A stretch of DNA of 64,000 nucleotides from Oncomelania hupensis (taxonomy: Eukaryota > Mollusca > Gastropoda > Littorinimorpha > Pomatiopsidae): contig CM072519.1 of NCBI GenBank assembly GCA_036898135.1, positions 41,852,811 to 41,916,810 of the forward strand. The letters run 5' to 3'. A program made the position numbers and the translations under genes. The notes below the pieces were generated by a model. The model was given only the letters and a program-made list of their open reading frames with translations. It was not told the DNA's origin and did no database searches. How positions within the stretch are numbered: the stretch's first letter is position 1; each line of letters opens with the position of its first letter. Below are positions 29,288 through 41,560 of this stretch, one piece after another.

Positions 29288-29873
29288 CAAGGGTGGGCCA
29301 ATAAAATGTTACCACTTTTTAATTGTACATGAGTTTTTACAATGAAAACGTTTTCGAAAATTTTCTTCACAGACATGTCACGGTATCATTTGATGCCAAA
29401 GGTTTTTTTTTCTCCACTTTTTCACTCGTTCTGTACACAGTTTAATAATTGATGGTATGCTCAATCCACGCTCCTCTTCTCTGGATTACAATTGCAACAC
29501 GCACATTGAAGTTTGTGATGATATTGCTACACATCTCAAGTGGGATTCTCCGAATTTCATGACGGATGTTGGTCTTCAGGGCCTCAATGGTCTGTGGGTT
29601 GTTGTAGTACACTCTCTCCTTCATGTACCTTCATAGGAAGTAGTCTGCGGGGAAACGATCGAGGGAGTGGGCAGGCCATGAGTTGTCTGTGCGCCATGAC
29701 ATAAGCCTGTCTCCAGGAAAGAATTGTTTGAGGAAATTCAGTTAAAAAAAAAAGATTATGTTTGGTATCAAATGATAATTTGGACATTTATGTGAATAAA
29801 ATTTTCGAAAACGTTCTCATTAAAAAAACTTATTTATGATTAAAAAGTGGTAACATTTTATTTGCCCACCCTG
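29288..29873 (-). mobile_element. Tc1/mariner-superfamily relic, internally deleted
   Basis: Inverted repeats of about 110 bp face each other. The left begins CAAGGGTGGGCCAATAAAAT and the right, reversed, CAGGGTGGGCAAATAAAATG; both continue through GTTACCACTTTTTAAT and CGTTTTCGAAAATTTT. TA dinucleotides flank both ends (29286-29287, 29874-29875), the mariner target choice. The 586-bp interior keeps only the C-terminal transposase coding. At full length such elements are about 1.3 kb. Confidence 0.88.
29445..29690 (-). pseudogene. Mariner transposase C-terminal remnant
   Basis: The minus strand reads WPAHSLDRFPADYFL, an in-frame TGA, then RYMKERVYYNN, QTIEALKTNIRHEI and RGAWIEHTI. These correspond to the usual last 80 residues of mariner/IS630-type DDE transposases. 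The catalytic core is deleted, so it cannot be active. Confidence 0.8.
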
Positions 29874-30026
29874 TACATGCCCTTCATACATTGAGGGACT
29901 GGGTTAATCGTCTTAAATAATGAAATAACTAAATACATAAAAACTTAAAAAAAATATTTATGCCCTACATACACTTAGTGTGTTTCGCCCCCCTCCCCCT
30001 CCCCTCCCAACCCTCCTCCTGTGGGG
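29874..30026. other. No recognisable feature
   Basis: Short AT-rich spacer with a C-rich end. Confidence 0.5.
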
Positions 30027-30368
30027 TGCCAGGATTTTCTGTATAAATAGTATCCCCACTTTCTGGAAATTTAGTGCTTGAAGTTCCCACTGTCGCTGTC
30101 TTTCTCATTCCTATTCTGTTCTATCAATCTACTTTACTATCTTCTTCTTCGCTAGACCAGTCACCTACCTTTTTTGTGTAAAATTCTTCCGAAACTCCTC
30201 ATTTGTGTTGGGTCAGCTTGGGAATATAATATTGGACGCTTTCTGCTAAATGGTCACTAGGGCTTCTTATGATACTATTAAGCAATGTAGGCATTTAAAA
30301 TGTAAGTGTTTTGTTGTAAACTGGGTTCGATAAATGAGAGTATAGCCTCAGCGTCTTCTGCGTCCTAA
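30027..30368 (+). mobile_element. TATA-box retroposon family, copy D5 lacking the usual 3' end
   Basis: Starts GGTGCCAGGATTTTCTGTAT with TATAAATAG and follows the family for about 340 bp to GCCTCAGCG. It stops near CTGCGTCC and is followed by (AAAT)n. The last 200 bp found in other copies are missing. Confidence 0.8.
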
Positions 30369-30589
30369 ATAAATAAATACAATTGAGTGTTAACCATTCC
30401 AAATTAAGATTAAAATTCTTTTATATATATATGTGTGAATGCGGGTAGCTTTTTCAAGCGAAAGCATGGTAGATGCCATGCAGCGCCATCCACCACAAGG
30501 GTAACAAGGGTAACAATCGGCTCTTATGGACAAAATCATGCCCAAACCATTGGATACTGAAATAACCCATACTGATTGACCCAGTAGGA

Positions 30590-30622
30590 TGGCCAGTGTT
30601 CAGAGCCGCTAGTTTAATAAAA

Positions 30623-30661
<39 letters not shown>

Positions 30662-30796
30662 AAACATTAACACATAAATAAATATAACATTATAGCGAAG
30701 GTTTATTACAAGGAAACCTTTGCTATCATTTTAAATTTATTGATGTGTTAATGTATTAATTAATTCATTGGCCAGTGTTCAGAGCACCTAGTTTAA

Positions 30797-30827
<31 letters not shown>

Positions 30828-30895
30828 ATGTATGAATGAATGAATGAATGAATACATTAACACATAATTAAATATAAAATTATAGCGAAGGTTTC
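30590..30895. repeat. 41-bp unit in three copies (+,-,+) with (AAAT)n runs
   Basis: ACATTAACACATAAATAAAT ... GAAGGTTT occurs at 30664-30704, inverted at 30714-30754 (9-base loop) and direct at 30854-30894. The leader GGCCAGTGTTCAGAGC with TAGTTTAATAAA is also duplicated (30591 and 30770). (AAAT)n runs sit between. Confidence 0.85.
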
Positions 30896-30959
30896 TGTGA
30901 TTGTCAGTTGTAAGAGTCCTCCTACCTCATATCCGGCCTTGTTCTTTGAGTTTAAAAGC

Positions 30960-31125
<166 letters not shown>

Positions 31126-31500
31126 TCATTGATCGAGTAGCATCCCAGAGTTTTTATGTTGGAAATGAAATGAGATACCAATACCTTTATTGACTCCCAT
31201 GTATAGCAATGTAAGTCTATGTACGCACCCCAAGAAAACACAGACGCCTCCTGCCCCTCCCCCTCCCAAAAAATAAAATAAAATCAATAAATAATTTTTT
31301 TAAAATCCCGATTTTTGCAAATATGTGCGAGATGAGTACTAAATAGTTCAAAAATGATATTGAAAAAAAATGTCTGTCTGTCCGTCCGCCGTTCGCCCAC
31401 TGTCTGAGCAAAAACTTTAAAAGTGGCTAAGTACTTAGAACCTAATTCAACAACCACAAGAAAACACGGTAAGATGGTGTTTACTCATGAGACCTCGAAA
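31126..31500. other. No recognisable feature
   Basis: No coding or repeat signal recognised. Confidence 0.5.
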
Positions 31501-32120
31501 ATGATACGTGAATGAATGAATTCACTTCAAGGTCAAGATCACAAGGTCATCAAATGTTAGTCCAAAAATGACAATTTTTCACAACATTTCACTTTTCTTT
31601 CAGGTTATTACCATTGAGCTTGATGCCCGATAGATATCAGTGAGACATACATACTTTGCAAACTTGTCAACCTCAATCCAAGGTCAAGGTCACTGGAGCT
31701 GTCCAAAGTCGGTTTGTTTAGATATTTGAAGTGACCTTGACCCTAAACTACGAGACATATAAAGTCCAAACTTGTTACATTTAGAGATGATAGATTGGTC
31801 TTTTATAATATGTTCTGTTTTAACATTGATCTTGAAGGTCAATGTCATTTTAGGCCTTGCAAAAACATAAAAAAATAGATCATCGTACAGTGGAATGGCT
31901 GTTTATTTTACCCAAAGTGTGCAATAATACTGGGTTATTTGATCAGACATGAATGAGAGATCACGTGAAGGTCAAGTTAATTCCAAGGTCAAGGTCACTA
32001 AAGGTCAAGGTCATCCCAAGGTGATAGTTTTTTTAACGTAATAGAACTTTTGCTGTAGTTTTGTTTTTTTGAAATAATACATGTGTATTTGGAGCAAGAG
32101 GTTATGGTCATCTCAAGGTT
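31501..32120. repeat. AGGTCA-rich interspersed repeat
   Basis: Contains TCAAGGTCA at 31527, 31684, 31989 and 32005 and its reverse complement at 31732, with further AGGTCA half-sites around. No ORF. The motif equals the extended half-site bound by ERR and NR5A-type nuclear receptors, but the sequence looks like a degenerate dispersed repeat, so function is unproven. Confidence 0.5.
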
Positions 32121-35040
32121 AAGAGCATAGAAAGATCCAAATCAGTATTATTTTGCATTTTAATATACCACCTTTTCTTTGTTTTCTTCTGGGCACTCAT
32201 TTTCATGTTAAATATTGCGAGTTCTATAAGGAGCATGTGAGTCATATGGGCTTTCAAATTTGGTGTTAGTGGTTTTAAAGGTATAACCCATTGTTTGTTT
32301 GTTAGTAAAAGAAAGCACTCGTTGGTTGGTTTGTTTGTTAAAAAGAGTCTTTGGTTTGTTTATTTCACCGTTTGCTTCATTTTTTGTTGTTGCTGAATTA
32401 CTGGAAGTCAATTCCCAACGTTAATGTTTTAAAGTTGAATGGACAAAGACTGGTTTGGCTACATAATTAAATACTCCTTATAAACTATAACAAACCACGT
32501 GACTCACACAAACAATGTGTAATCAAGAACTTATTTTCTGTAGTACTAACATCTAGTAGCAGGTAGCCTGTATCATGTTATGCCGATAACATTTTTGTGT
32601 GTGTTAGATAACGTAAGAAAAGCTGCGTAAGCTTTATTATTGTTCTTCTTTTATAAATTATGGAAAATGCTTTTTTTCATGTATGATGTATAACTGTTTT
32701 TATCTTGAGTTGAACTGGTGTTTTTTATTTTTATTTTTGTTAAACAAAGATAGTCCTTTATATGAAAAAGGAAAAAAATCCAGTGAATTTTGAAATAATT
32801 GTGTAATAAAGTGTTTCAATATGGTTAAGATGAGTAAGACCATATTGTGCGCAAAGAGATGTTCATTTAAAGTTATCGTCTGGTTATCTAGGAGTAATTG
32901 ACTACTTGACTTTTTTTTTTTTATAACCGGGGTTGAGAGGTTTGAGAGAGATGGACACCGCTCTCGCCAAACACACACTGCGAGAAAAAGGACGTTAGTA
33001 AAGCCTCCTTAAGATGGAAAGATTTTAGAAACTTGACCTGTATCATTTTGATATAGAGTTTACAATTTAGTATGTTTCTAAATTACAATTCTATAGTTTA
33101 GAAGTTACTTTGTAAATATATATACAGATTTATTTCCATGTAGCGCGTTCTTAAAGTATTGTGTTCTTTAAATGACAATTCTATAGTTTAGAGATACTTC
33201 GCCATTTTAGACAGATTTATTTATGTGTTACGCGTGTGGGTTAAAAAACAAACAAATATTGTAATAATTATATGCTTTGTAAGCCCGATGATTTGACTTT
33301 TGTGTGTGAAAAGGTTTGTTCATGAAAAAAGTATTATTCTTAGCAGTGTTTCCTTTTTAAAAAAATCAGACTGCTTGCGTTGCAATACATATTATTACTC
33401 TGTGCTGTGCACATTATTTTGACTTTTTTTTGTAAAGGACTCTCTAGATGTTTTCTACAAAAATTCTTTTTTATGAAAAATGTCTTTGTAATGTTGTTGT
33501 TGTTATTTTGTGTGTGCAAAAATTTGTTGATTTGTTCATGTATGACGTATAGTTAGTTTGTGTTGAGTTGAAAAAAAAAGAAAGGATGTGTCTACAAATG
33601 CAATCTTTATTTCTTATTATGTAATGCGATGTAGGCTATACGAATGTCAAAACGCAAGATTAGCTCCCTCTTCCACCCGGAAAGACCGAAATATTTGTAG
33701 TGTTAAAAGGGGAAATATGTTCAGTATAACCAATCTGCTTTTGTGTTTTCAAGTTTCCGCTGATTATGACTTTCAGGTTCCGGTAATTACAGATTGTGTA
33801 TTTAAAACAAATAATAAAAAAGAATGGGTGTGACGTTCTTCATATGGCATTTTGTTTTGAAACATATCCACGACGGCGAGTTGTTGTTGTTTTTTTAAAA
33901 ATAAAATATGATGAACATCAACAAAAGTCTCACTTTTGGTATCTTCATCACTCCTCTCTCAAATCCAGCCACGTAAATCTGCACACCGCTTGCAAAACAC
34001 GCTAACACATACATATAGGCTAAACACATTTACTTCACAAACACACACACACGCACACACACACCCGCGCACACACCCCCACTAACACACGCATCACACA
34101 CACAATAAACATCTCACAATGGCTTGTCCTTGGATTACGCGATGATCCGGCTGAGAGAAGAGGCTTACTACATTAGGATTACAATTCACCCCATGCTGTT
34201 TCCCTGTGATGATATTCTTGGGAATATACGTTTATCGTACTAGGGGGTAAGACTTATTGATATAGGGGCGTTAGGCTATCACTATCGATCGTTCTTTTAC
34301 CAGAATTCCAGAGCGATGTGAGAGACTGATCACGGTGCTTGGTCACATAAAATTTATATTTGTTCTCGGGCTTTTTAATATCATTTGGCTCAATTTGAGA
34401 AACACTTATTACTAATCAAAAGACTAGGTTATTATGTCTCGAGAGAAGAAAACTAGTAATGACACAACAATACAAATAGAATGACACCAGTCGTATGTAT
34501 GTGATTTCAACTTTTATAAGGGCAACAAAACTTTAACATTTCTGCATTAAACTTTAAATTAATAATTAATATAGTTCGATGTGCTGGGTAGGTCGTTCAG
34601 CAGGTCTTCATCATATGCTAGCGAGTCTACTATTGTTCAAGTGGTTGACTATTTTCTCGAGGTTTAGAACTCAGTTTGCATTTGTTGGCGACTTATCTAC
34701 GTGATGGAGTCCGTCTGAGGGGTCTTGCCTCTCAGGTTAATCTGGTGAGTCGGGTGAGTCTTGTAGCTCCGAGGTTTGGACGTGGAGAGGTAGAATCTAG
34801 GTTGTTCTCCTTCTGTACCACGGGAGCAAGCGTCATGAGTTTGTCTCCACAGACCGTCCCAGAGTTGAACTGTAAAAGTCAGAACTCTGGCTACAATATT
34901 CTCGTCAGATATGAGTATGGGGTCTCCTCTGCAAAGTGTCCATAGCATCAGACACCTGCAAGGTTCCCATATGCACACTTCGATCCGAATCTTAAGGCTA
35001 AGATACATCAATCCACATGCACAATGTCTCAGAAACAATA
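32121..35040. other. Unassigned DNA
   Basis: AT-rich. 33075-33150 and 33165-33240 form a degenerate duplication around ACAATTCTATAGTTTAGA. (CA)-rich patches lie at 34040-34110. Open frames here show no recognisable protein features. Confidence 0.5.
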
Positions 35041-35052
35041 ATCTGTTTCTGT

Positions 35053-35183
<131 letters not shown>

Positions 35184-35404
35184 GAACATATTATTAATAC
35201 ATGGCAATCAATAGACATGTAAAATATATAAAACATACACGTATCAAACTGTGTTAACTTACTTCTAGACTCTGGGATTCGTGAAACCGTCTTTTAGTCT
35301 CTAGCACTCTCTCGATGAGGTGGAGATAAGCAGACACTGCAGTTTGTTCCTTGGTTTGACCCTCGCGGCTTCATAGTTAGTATTCGACTGACGAGCTAAG
35401 GGTT

Positions 35405-35590
35405 ATTGTAGATTATAGTCACACGACACCAGAGCGTATAGGCGACTACTGGTCACATTATTCTGACACCAGCGAACCAGTTGATGGTAAGGGGAAAATA
35501 ATATGGTCACACATTGGCCAATCCTGGATTCGAACCAGGTACCTTTCGGTTACTAGTAAGCCGCTGTACCAACTGAGCTACCCAGCCCCA
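35405..35590 (-). mobile_element. SINE family B, tRNA-headed
   Basis: Minus strand: GGGTAGCTCAGTTGGTACAG (A-box region), GGTTCGAATCCAGG (B box) and then GGCCAATGTGTGACCATATT, ACCAGTTCGCTGGTGTCAGA-like body, to CTATAATCTACAAT. It matches the + strand copy at 53317-53511 end to end. Acceptor bases do not form a functional tRNA. Confidence 0.85.
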
Positions 35591-36604
35591 CTCACAAGCT
35601 AAGATTCTGGGGCTCAAGGATACTATGCAGGGGGCCACCGGTCTTCTGACCAATCGTTTAACTCTCGTTTTAGTTAATCTCGCATAAATTATACGGGATT
35701 CTGCGGTTTTATTTGAATATTTCCCTCACCTGTCCTATTTATGAAACACGTACAATTATCCTTGAACTGGAGTGTCAGAGGCACAGTGTAGGATAGATTC
35801 ACTAACGATAAGCGGCGCCTGGCTAATTAACGGGGACGAGGTCCTGGTCAGTTTGGCTTAAAGTAAGCTAGTTAAAATTCTTGGTTTAGCCAGGTCTGTC
35901 TTCGTGACTGTCTGAGGGAAGTTAATTTAACATGTCTGTGCTTCTCTTTAGATAACTCGTGAATTAACGTCAAGTTTTATTCGATGATATCTATTTTGAG
36001 CTAAGCTACTTTACTACATATTGTCGTCAATATTTCTGCTGTTACACCCCCGGTCGCAAACTTGTTTTTTCCAACCTAGTTCCAGTCATTCGCCCAAAAA
36101 GGCAATCACCGAAGTCGAACGAAGCTCTCCGATGTGTTACGAAATGATGCTTGCATGACTACGACTAGCTGACATTAAAAATGATCGCTGTTGCTTCTAA
36201 TTCTGTTCGATTTACACAGATTTAGCATTTCGCAACGGTATACTTTGTTAATATGAGCATAATATGAGCATAATTATTATCGACCATATTTAATAGTTGC
36301 GTTCCTTGATTTGCATTTTGTTAGTTCTCAGCAGTAAAGGCTAATAATAGCATTGCCCATTTCCTGCCTAGAACCAAGTAGACACTGTTATACAGTATAC
36401 ATAGGCTTAATCTACATTATTATATTATAAGTCCGTCTCCGCGCAGCGAAGAAGCTCACTAGCTGCATATAATTATTAGACCTGTATTGTTTGTTTTATA
36501 CGTAAATAAATGTATAAACTATATCTATTCTAATTGATAATATTTAGGCCTATACTTTATAATATTCGAATCTTGAAATTTCCGGAGAAGGACGAATAGG
36601 CTAA
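35591..36604. other. No recognisable feature
   Basis: AT-rich sequence with no recognised coding or repeat content. Confidence 0.5.
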
Positions 36605-36672
36605 GCCGGTCCTGATTTGGCTCGGAAGAGTCCGCTGGACCTAAAGCAATATTATGTAATGTAATGTAATGA
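36605..36672 (+). mobile_element. TATA-box retroposon family, 5'-truncated copy D6
   Basis: Only the last 45 bases (CCGGTCCTGATTTGGCTCGG ... CCTAAAGCAATA) and a (TGTAA)n tail remain. Confidence 0.88.
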
Positions 36673-36960
36673 TTTTGAGAAAATAATGAAAACTTAAACA
36701 ACCAGAATCAAGGCATTCTGCTCGAACACGGGAGGTAATTATTCTAAAGGCTAATCATTTCATACAGTAAACAGTTCCTCACTCCTTACAGTGGCCACTC
36801 CGCATGAAACGCATGTAATATAAACACGTCGTACACATTTTCACAGCAGGTTTTTAAAAAATTAAAATGTCTTAACTTGAATTGACCAACTGGACAAATG
36901 GGTGGGAACAAGCTAAATTATGACAGAAATATATAAATACGAATGAAAGTTTAGTTAGCT

Positions 36961-37504
36961 ATTCATTGCTTATAGGGTCCAGCAAACTGCAAAGAGCCGA
37001 ATTAGGACCACAAAATCAAAACCACAATTTGGTTGAAAGAGGACTCACTCCTGATCCGTATAAAAGATCTGCTGAAACAACCCTAGTTGTAACACTGAGG
37101 GCACTCCACCAGCCGGTCATTTACAATAAAGGCATCCCACGCAGGGGACGCTGAGGCTATACTCGATATAAACATCATTATAAATTATCAACAAAACACA
37201 TACATATTAGATGCCTACATTGCTAAGTAATAATACCACAAGAAGCCCTAGTTGCCATTTGGCAGAAAGCGTCCAATATTCCCAAGCTGATCCAACAGAC
37301 CTCACACACAAATGAGGAGTTTCGGAAGAGTTTTACAGAAAAAAGGTAGGTGACTACTCTAGCGAAGAAGATAGTAGGCTTATAATAGTTTGATAGAACA
37401 GAGTAGAAATGAGAAAGAACAAAGGATAAAGACAGCGACAGTGGGAATTTAAAGCACTAAATTTCCAGAAAGTGGGGATACTATTTATACAGAAACCCAC
37501 GGCA
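36961..37504 (-). mobile_element. TATA-box retroposon family, copy D7 (third tail type)
   Basis: Full-length on the minus strand from GGTGCCGTGGGTTTCTGTAT to GGACCCTATAAGCAATGAAT. Near the 3' end it carries an extra block (AACCAAATTGTGGTTTTGAT) absent from D1-D4 and shared in part with the copy at 59.9 kb. Confidence 0.85.
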
Positions 37505-37579
37505 CCCCCACGGAGGTTACAAATGAAAGACATTATTTGCTTTTAATTACATACCATTGTTCGAACACTCCCCCAACAC

Positions 37580-37582
37580 ACA

Positions 37583-37626
<44 letters not shown>
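37580..37626. repeat. (CA)n microsatellite
   Basis: About 23 CA units. Confidence 0.95.
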
Positions 37627-37629
<3 letters not shown>

Positions 37630-37666
37630 GTTATTGGAAAAACAATAACAATTTATTTATATTAAA

Positions 37667-37985
37667 ATTACTCCTTCGGATGAGAGTATAAACCGAGGTC
37701 TAGTCTGTGTCGCATACATTCCATCATAACGGACTTTAAAGATCCTGACGCTCATGTCCTAGACGGGTGAGTGCCGGTGACAAGAACACACCCAGCATGC
37801 ACTTGGTCCTTCTCCCCCATCCCTGGCTGCCCAGGATTGTGCTCAGTTGTCCGGGCGTCAGACCATGCGCCCAAAGGCTGCAGGTGGGCGTCTCGGGCGG
37901 CTTAAGTTAGATCCTGTATCGGCCAGCGCCTTGAGCAGCTCTTGAGCTATATAAGAACGATTAAATAAATAAATTAAATTAAATT
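37667..37985 (+). repeat. SINE family A, 5'-truncated copy
   Basis: Starts CTCCTTCGGATGAGAGTATA and continues through CCTGACGCTCATGTCCTAGA, GTATCGGCCAGCGCCTTGAG and AACGATTAAATAAATAAATT. It matches 63196-63572 and the reverse of 48755-49200 but lacks the tRNA head. Confidence 0.85.
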
Positions 37986-38246
37986 AGGCTAAGTAGCAAG
38001 ACAAGTCAATTATTACCAAATTAATCATTCAAAATTCTTCTTAGCTTAATTATGTAGCGCAGACCACAGAACATATATCAGTAAGTACAAAATACATAGG
38101 AAAAATACAGATGAGAATATAATTATTCAAAATGCAGGGAATATTATATAATCTGGTACAATGTAGAGTGGATTATGTATGCAATACAGTACCTATTTTA
38201 TTCAGTGCAGTGTGGGATACTGATTACATAGAGAGGATTTAAATTC
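37986..38246. other. No recognisable feature
   Basis: AT-rich spacer before the RTE fragment. Confidence 0.5.
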
Positions 38247-39507
38247 AAGGTCCTCCTGAAAAATAATACTCAACAGATTGAAACCCCAAGCTGAGCAAAT
38301 CATAGCTGAAGAACAAGCAGGATTTAGGGCAATGCGAAGTACCACTGAACAGATTTTCAACCTCAGAATAATCTGCGAGAAATACCTACAGCACCAACAA
38401 CATCTATATCATGTGTTCGTAGACTTCAAAAAGGTGTTTGACCGAGTCTGGCATGCAGCTCTGTGGGCAACCATGAGAGTGTACAACATCAGCAATAAAA
38501 TTATTGAAGTCATCAAAAGCCTGTATGACAAGGATACCAGTGCAGTCCTCCATAACAGCGCCATCGGAAACTGGTTCAGAACAACAATCAGTGTGCGTCA
38601 GGGATGCCTACTCTTTCCAACACTCTTCAACATCTTCCTAAAGCACATCATGTCAGATGCCCTTGCAGATCACGAAGGCACAGTCAGCATAGGGGGTTGA
38701 GCAATCTTCAACCTTTGTTTTGCGGATGACATTGACGGATTGGCTGGAGAGGAACAAGAACTTGAACAGCTGATACAGAGGCTTGACATCACCTCCAGAG
38801 CCTATGGAATGGAAATAAGTGCAGAGAAGACCAAAATGATGACCAACAACACCAATGGCATCAACACGGACATCAAAGTTTAAAGCCAATCCCTCAACAC
38901 AGTTCATAGCTTAAAATATTTAGGAGCCATTGTATCAGACAAAGTCCTCACCAGGATCGCACAAACAACTGCTGCCCTGGCGAGGTTGAAGCCAATTTGG
39001 AAAGACATGACCATCAGCCTACATTCCAAGGTAAGACTGTTGCGCTCCCTTGTTTTCTCCATCTTCCTATACGCTTGCGAAACATGGACTCTCACAGCAG
39101 ATCTCCAACGAAGAATACAAAGCATGGAGATGAGGTGCTACAGAAGACTTCAGGGCATTTCCTATACCCAGCACATCACCAACGACGAAGTCCGACAGAC
39201 CATCACACAAGCCATTGGACAACACGATGACCTGCTCACAGTGATGAAGAAACGGAAACTCCTATGGTATGGCCACGCCACCAGATCATCAGGTCTTGCA
39301 AAGACCATCCTGCAAGGCACAGTGCAAGGAGGTAGAAGAAGAGGGAGACCGAAAAAGAGGTGGGAGGACAACATTCGAGAATGGACTGGTTTGACACTGA
39401 GCGAAACCATCAGGGTTGCTTAGGACAGGGAAAGATAAAGTACGCTCGTTAAACAATCATCTGTGGTGCCCCTATACGTCCTCTGAGTTATGGTATAGGA
39501 TAGGATT
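38247..39507 (+). pseudogene. RTE LINE reverse transcriptase fragment
   Basis: About 1.26 kb, 5'-truncated within the RT (starts at the codons for KVLLKIILN). It is close in sequence to the 20.6-22.4 kb copy and includes DFKKVFD and VRQGCLLFPTLF. An in-frame TGA (38698) follows IGG, TAA (38881) lies further on, the catalytic motif is altered (CFADDIDG is preserved after LCF), and a short deletion removes the DNGSRQEV region. It ends in TATGGTATAGGATAGGAT, a short tail. Confidence 0.9.
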
Positions 39508-39697
39508 CAAATTCAATGCAGTACAGATTATACATAATTATCATTACACTTTCTACAGAAGTGTTAGAAAATTTCAACATCAACAATTCTGTTATGCCCA
39601 GTTTGATTGTTTTGTGCTTTTCTGATAGAAGGTTTGGTAGCGTGTACACCCATTCAGCCCTTGCGATACCGTCTCTGTTGGCTGGTTGCATTATAGG

Positions 39698-40298
39698 TAG
39701 AGCTGGGTACCGTGGGTCAAAGTCGTACCGGTATTACCGCGGTATTTTTAGGTCGTATCGGTATTTCGTACCGGTATACCGCGATTTTAAGTGTTACAAT
39801 CAAATGGGATATGACACTGACAGTAGTGACCGACGCAAAAAAAGATTGTCATACACTTCAAAACAGTTTCAAAGAACCACATTTCCATAGAAACTGAAGC
39901 TTATTTTTGCTTGAACGCCTTCAAATCAAATTATGATAAATCACTGTTTAGAACATCAGCCAACTTGAAACCACAAAATCAAAATAAAACAAAAACATTC
40001 AACGGGAAAGGTCTTTAAGAACTTTAAGAGTTCAGAAGGATTGGCGACTGGTCCCATGCCCAAACACGTGGATGAGCTGCTGTTCTTATTATAAGTTCTT
40101 CTTCAAGAACAGCTGCCTATCCACGTGTTTGGACTTTAGACTCGCTCTCTGTGCGGACAGGATGTCGCCCACTGTCGCGTTATGTGTTGTCGAGATTTCC
40201 CAGTAAACCGGATGTTGGACACCCTCACCGGTATATACCGTACCGTCGCGTTTCCGAACCTGAATACAGTTACGTATCGGTAAAACCGTCCAGCCCTA
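39698..40298. mobile_element. hAT-like non-autonomous element with 8-bp target duplication
   Basis: 601 bp bounded by TAGAGCTGG at the left and CCAGCCCTA at the right (imperfect inverted repeat), flanked by a perfect duplication ATTATAGG (39690-39697, 40299-40306). Interior is rich in ACCGGTAT/ATACCG words near both ends. An internal hairpin pairs 40060-40087 with 40105-40132. No transposase ORF. An 8-bp duplication and TAGRGCTGG ends fit the hAT superfamily. Confidence 0.88.
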
Positions 40299-40371
40299 AT
40301 TATAGGCTACACAGCCGACAGCATTCCTGAGGGTAGTACACAGTGCCATCAATCTATTACACTGGAGTAAC

Positions 40372-40570
40372 TGTAGTAAGAAGAGGGAGACCGAAAAAGA
40401 AGTGGGAGGACAACATTCGAGAATGGACTGGTTTGACACTGAGCGAAACAATCAGGGTTGCTGAGGACAGGGAAAGATGGAGTACGCTGGTTAAACGATC
40501 ATCTTTGGTTCCCCTACGACCACCGAGTTATGGGATAGGACAGGATAGGATAGGATAGGATAGGATAGGA
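40372..40570 (+). mobile_element. RTE LINE 3' fragment
   Basis: About 200 bp starting at the codons for RRGRPKK and ending GAGTTATGGGATAGGACAGG plus (GGATA)n. Confidence 0.9.
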
Positions 40571-40978
40571 ACCATGGATAAGTCAGTGATAGGAACTGTA
40601 GTCTACCCACAGGCGCATTAACAATGAAGAAAGGACCCATCGGCAAGAATTTTGCGGATAGCCGATAGCGATACGTAACGTCTTAGCTCCGTTCGCTACC
40701 GGAGATCCACAAAATTCTTTCCGAGGGTCCATTCTTCTTGGTAAAATGCGCCTGTGGTCTACATCTGATGGCAAAACTGATGATACTGTCTTTTAGTTTA
40801 TGTTAAACAACAAAAAAAGCTGTGGAAGGTCTGTGGTTTAGAGAAGCGCCGGGCGAAGCGATTTCACTAGCTGACTAGTGAAAAATGTTGCTATTGTCGG
40901 CTGTGGTTGATTGTAGCCTCGGTCCAGGGGTGGGGTGCACCGGGTGCACGTGCACCCCCCCACGGACGACCCCAAAAA
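40571..40978. other. Unassigned DNA
   Basis: 40925-40965 (CAGGGGTGGGGTGCACCGGG then TGCACGTGCACC) resembles a terminal sequence of the element at 46474. 40629-40730 shows a loose inverted repeat (GAAAGGACCCATCGGCAAGA against the reverse of CTTTCCGAGGGTCCATTCTT). Confidence 0.4.
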
Positions 40979-41143
40979 AAAAAAGAAGAAGAAGAAGAAG
41001 AAGAAGGAAAAGAAGAAGAAGAAAGAAGAGGAAGGAGAAAAAGAAGAGGAAGAAGAATATTCAGAATATCCATAATATTCATAATAATCATCATGCTAAT
41101 AATCATGCTAATCATCATCATCAGCAGCAGCAGCAACAGCAGC

Positions 41144-41219
<76 letters not shown>

Positions 41220-41252
41220 GAAGAAGAAGAATAAGAAGAAGAATAGAGGACG

Positions 41253-41329
<77 letters not shown>

Positions 41330-41369
41330 GGACAGTAATAATAATCAGAAGAAGAAGAAGAAGAAGAAG

Positions 41370-41400
<31 letters not shown>

Positions 41401-41477
41401 TGTTTAATGTATTTAAAGTCTTTCCACCAAAGTGATACAATAATAATTTATTTAAAGTCTTTCCACCAAAGTGATAC

Positions 41478-41544
<67 letters not shown>

Positions 41545-41560
41545 CATTCTCTCCTATTTT
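40979..41560. repeat. Compound AAG/AAT microsatellite cluster
   Basis: GAA-type block 40980-41055, CAG/CAT triplets 41108-41143, (AAT)n at 41146-41215, 41256-41330 and 41478-41542, and (GAA)n at 41348-41398. A 40-bp unit, ATTTAAAGTCTTTCCACCAA plus GTGATACAATAATAA, is tandemly duplicated at 41410-41488. Confidence 0.9.

Noticed and set aside
35497..35590. Functional tRNA gene
   Set aside because: A and B boxes are good, but the acceptor stem does not pair and a second full copy with the same non-tRNA body shows it is a SINE.
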